A stretch of DNA of 64,000 nucleotides from Acanthornis magna. Lineage: Eukaryota; Chordata; Aves; Passeriformes; Acanthizidae. Both the position numbers and the translations under genes were made by a program. The stretch is from contig JAWUZG010000028.1 in NCBI GenBank assembly GCA_036785705.1, positions 558,001 through 622,000 of the forward strand. The letters run 5' to 3'. The notes under the pieces were generated by a model. That model had not been told where the DNA came from. It made no database searches and saw only the letters and a list, made by a program, of their open reading frames with translations. Positions 61,861 to 64,000 of this stretch are shown piece by piece. Each line of letters opens with the position of its first letter. The first letter of the stretch is position 1.

Positions 61861-64000
61861 CTTACGGAACAGATACCATAGGAAGAAGGTTGGGCTCATG
61901 GTTAAGATAAGTTAACTGGGTCTGAAAACTTCAGGAATCCAACTGCCACATTCCCATACAACATGGGAAAAGTAGCTTAAAACCAGCCATCTCCTTGAAT
62001 AGCAGCACGGCAGAGATAACATCGCTTCTTCTCACCTCCTCCAGCCAACACAATCTGTCAAGGCTTTAAATTCTTCAGACAGTTTGTCTTTAGCAACATA
62101 TGTATAGACATCTAACAGCATCCAGTCATGGATGGAAAGAAGGTCCCACAAGCTGTTTTAGTGTGGCACACTGACACTTTCAAAGTTCATTCTTTGTGGA
62201 CCTCAAGCCTCAGCCATTCATCAGTGCACAACTTCCACCTCCTCCGCCCTCAGGCCCTAGAGCAGAGAGAGACTCAGACTGCTGATGATTTAGTGTTCTT
62301 ATCCCTGAATGTCTTCCCTCATGCTTCTTGGTTTAGATCACACTTCCAACACAGAAGCCATGATTAATACTCAGCAACAGCAAATCCCCCTCTAACGAAT
62401 TTATGCAAAAGGAATGACAATGCATGATGAAAACCACATTCCAGAAGATGCAATGCTCTACTGAGAAGCTGGGAAACTCATATACACAGCATGATAACAC
62501 TGACTAAGCACCTTTTTTTACTTCTTCCTTACCCTTTCTTTCTTTCTCAAGTCTTGTTGGGACTATTGTGCCTCCAGTTTCGATACCCATCTCAGAGAAT
62601 CCTTTCCCCAGAAGTCTCTCCACCACACTCCTACTAGCCAAATCCAATTTCACTCTCCAGATTGGCTCTATGCTTTTGGAACAACCAACTGTGGAGTTAA
62701 ATTCCATGTGCCTGTCTAGTGGCTGAATAATAATTAATCTCCAGGAACTTCCACTTGCCCGAAAGTGTTCTGTCAGAGCAGTGAAACTGTGCCATTTCCA
62801 TCTTTGGGGATATTCAGAATCTGATGGGGCACAGTCCTGAGCAACCTGCTCTAGCTGACCGCTGGGTCAGCAATAACACCTGGACTGAACAACCTCCAGG
62901 ACTCTCTCTTCCAATCCCATCAGTTCCATTATTCTGTAAAAACAGTTGTTTGCACTTGCGTCTGTTAAAGGACGCATGGCCAAAAGCAAGGCAACACAGG
63001 CTTAACAAACACATTAAATGCAAACCTATTTAAAGACATAGAACAGTCCTGGATCAGTGGAAATTTGTCAAGGATTAAGGCTAGATAGCAAAAATAGGCA
63101 TCATGACACACTTGAGAAATCTCTACATAGTTCCTCATTTCAGATTTCCATGTAGAGTCCATTCAAAATAAGTGGCATACAGGTAACAATAAATTTTTTC
63201 CACTAGACAGGCAACAGGCAATGCTTATGGCACATCTTTAGTCCACCACATTCCTAAAACTATCCCATTTTTATGGAGAGCTTGTCTTCATTTAAAAGTT
63301 TCTTCATGTTTGGATTCAGATTTTACCCCTAATCTACCTCACCGAGTATTGAGTTCTCCAATTCCATGGAAAACATGTTTCCAAACTCTTCTAAAGGAAT
63401 CAACACACACGTAGCTTCCACAAACCAGACCCAAACTTCAGACATTCCTAAAAGACCTCCACATCTGAGCAGGAAAATGCTGTTTGTAGTTCTGTCAGAC
63501 AGCACTCTGACCACTCAGTGAGGTTTGCTTTCTCCAGCATGCAGAAGCAGAGTATTTTCTTATTTTCATTGTTCCAGCAGCATTACTGCCAAGAAAAGTT
63601 GACTGAAAATTGCACAAAGCCTGTTGTGCATAAATGATGATAAAGGCTTCATAACATGACAGACAATGCTGATAATGCATACATTTCCTCCTAATGAATC
63701 CCCAGATCTATGAATGTGTTCTCCAGCAGCTTAAAAAAGGCATCTAGCTCTCTTACTCTGGTCACAAAATTAGATTAAGTCTTCAGCTTATGACATAGGT
63801 TCTGTTTTTGGAGCAGAAGGTCACAAGCACCCTTTACAATAATGGCCATAAGGTCTGAAGAGTCACGGTGTGTGAAATAAATGACAACCATGAAACACAC
63901 ACTGCAATGCATTTGCTCTGCATCCACTGGGTCACGCTTACATAATGTAATTTACTGCCAAGCTAAATTTTATGAAAATTTGAAGGATGTTATAAGCCAT
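61861..64000. other. Non-coding unique sequence to the window end
   Basis: AT-rich DNA with a small TTTCTTTCTTTC patch at about 62536-62550. Open frames are under 80 codons. No gene, repeat family or RNA gene recognised. Confidence 0.65.

Overview
The window looks like bird chromosomal DNA, most likely from a passerine or other neoavian. The evidence is the repeat content. At least eight of the nine interspersed repeat pieces assigned to CR1 resemble chicken-repeat-1 (CR1) LINEs cut off at the 5' end, several keep the typical CR1 3' tail, and overall repeat density is low. There are no bacterial operons, no ribosome binding sites and no dense coding. All open reading frames are short (173 codons at most), unordered and at the length chance would give in AT-rich DNA. 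I recognise no protein-coding gene, tRNA, rRNA or CRISPR array. This is intergenic or intronic sequence, and long stretches are reported as empty.

Layout. 1-9.2 kb is unique AT-rich DNA with one CR1 tail at 1.8 kb. 9.2-10.6 kb holds a CR1 copy with an internal deletion and an imperfect 94/80-bp tandem duplication. 12.9-13.1 kb is a weak CpG cluster holding an RFX X-box-like site. 16.79-17.1 kb is a strong CpG island, the best promoter candidate here, with no recognisable gene attached. 22.7-22.9 kb has LTR-like signals (weak). 25.0 kb has a CR1 tail. 33.65-33.96 kb is a repeat-free, homeodomain-motif-rich stretch that may be a conserved element. 36.6, 40.3, 40.9 and 50.3 kb carry mostly old CR1 pieces. 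41.8-42.3 kb is a clean triplication of a 186-bp unit. 47.05-47.21 kb is bounded by good splice-site look-alikes. 52.2-52.6 kb has possible very old LINE and MIR-like remnants. 55.8 and 58.3-59.1 kb hold younger minus-strand CR1 copies, the second with the decayed end of the reverse-transcriptase ORF. 61.1 kb has a 38-bp triplication.

How it works together. Nothing supports a multi-gene system. The plausible functional content is regulatory: the CpG island, the CpG-poor homeobox/POU and MEF2 motif clusters, and the X-box-like site. They may serve a gene outside the window, or one whose exons are too short to see by eye. I did not find a new biological system. The most distinctive structures are the orphan CpG island, the X-box-like CpG cluster and the 186-bp tandem array. 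All calls are by eye; no alignments or database searches were run.
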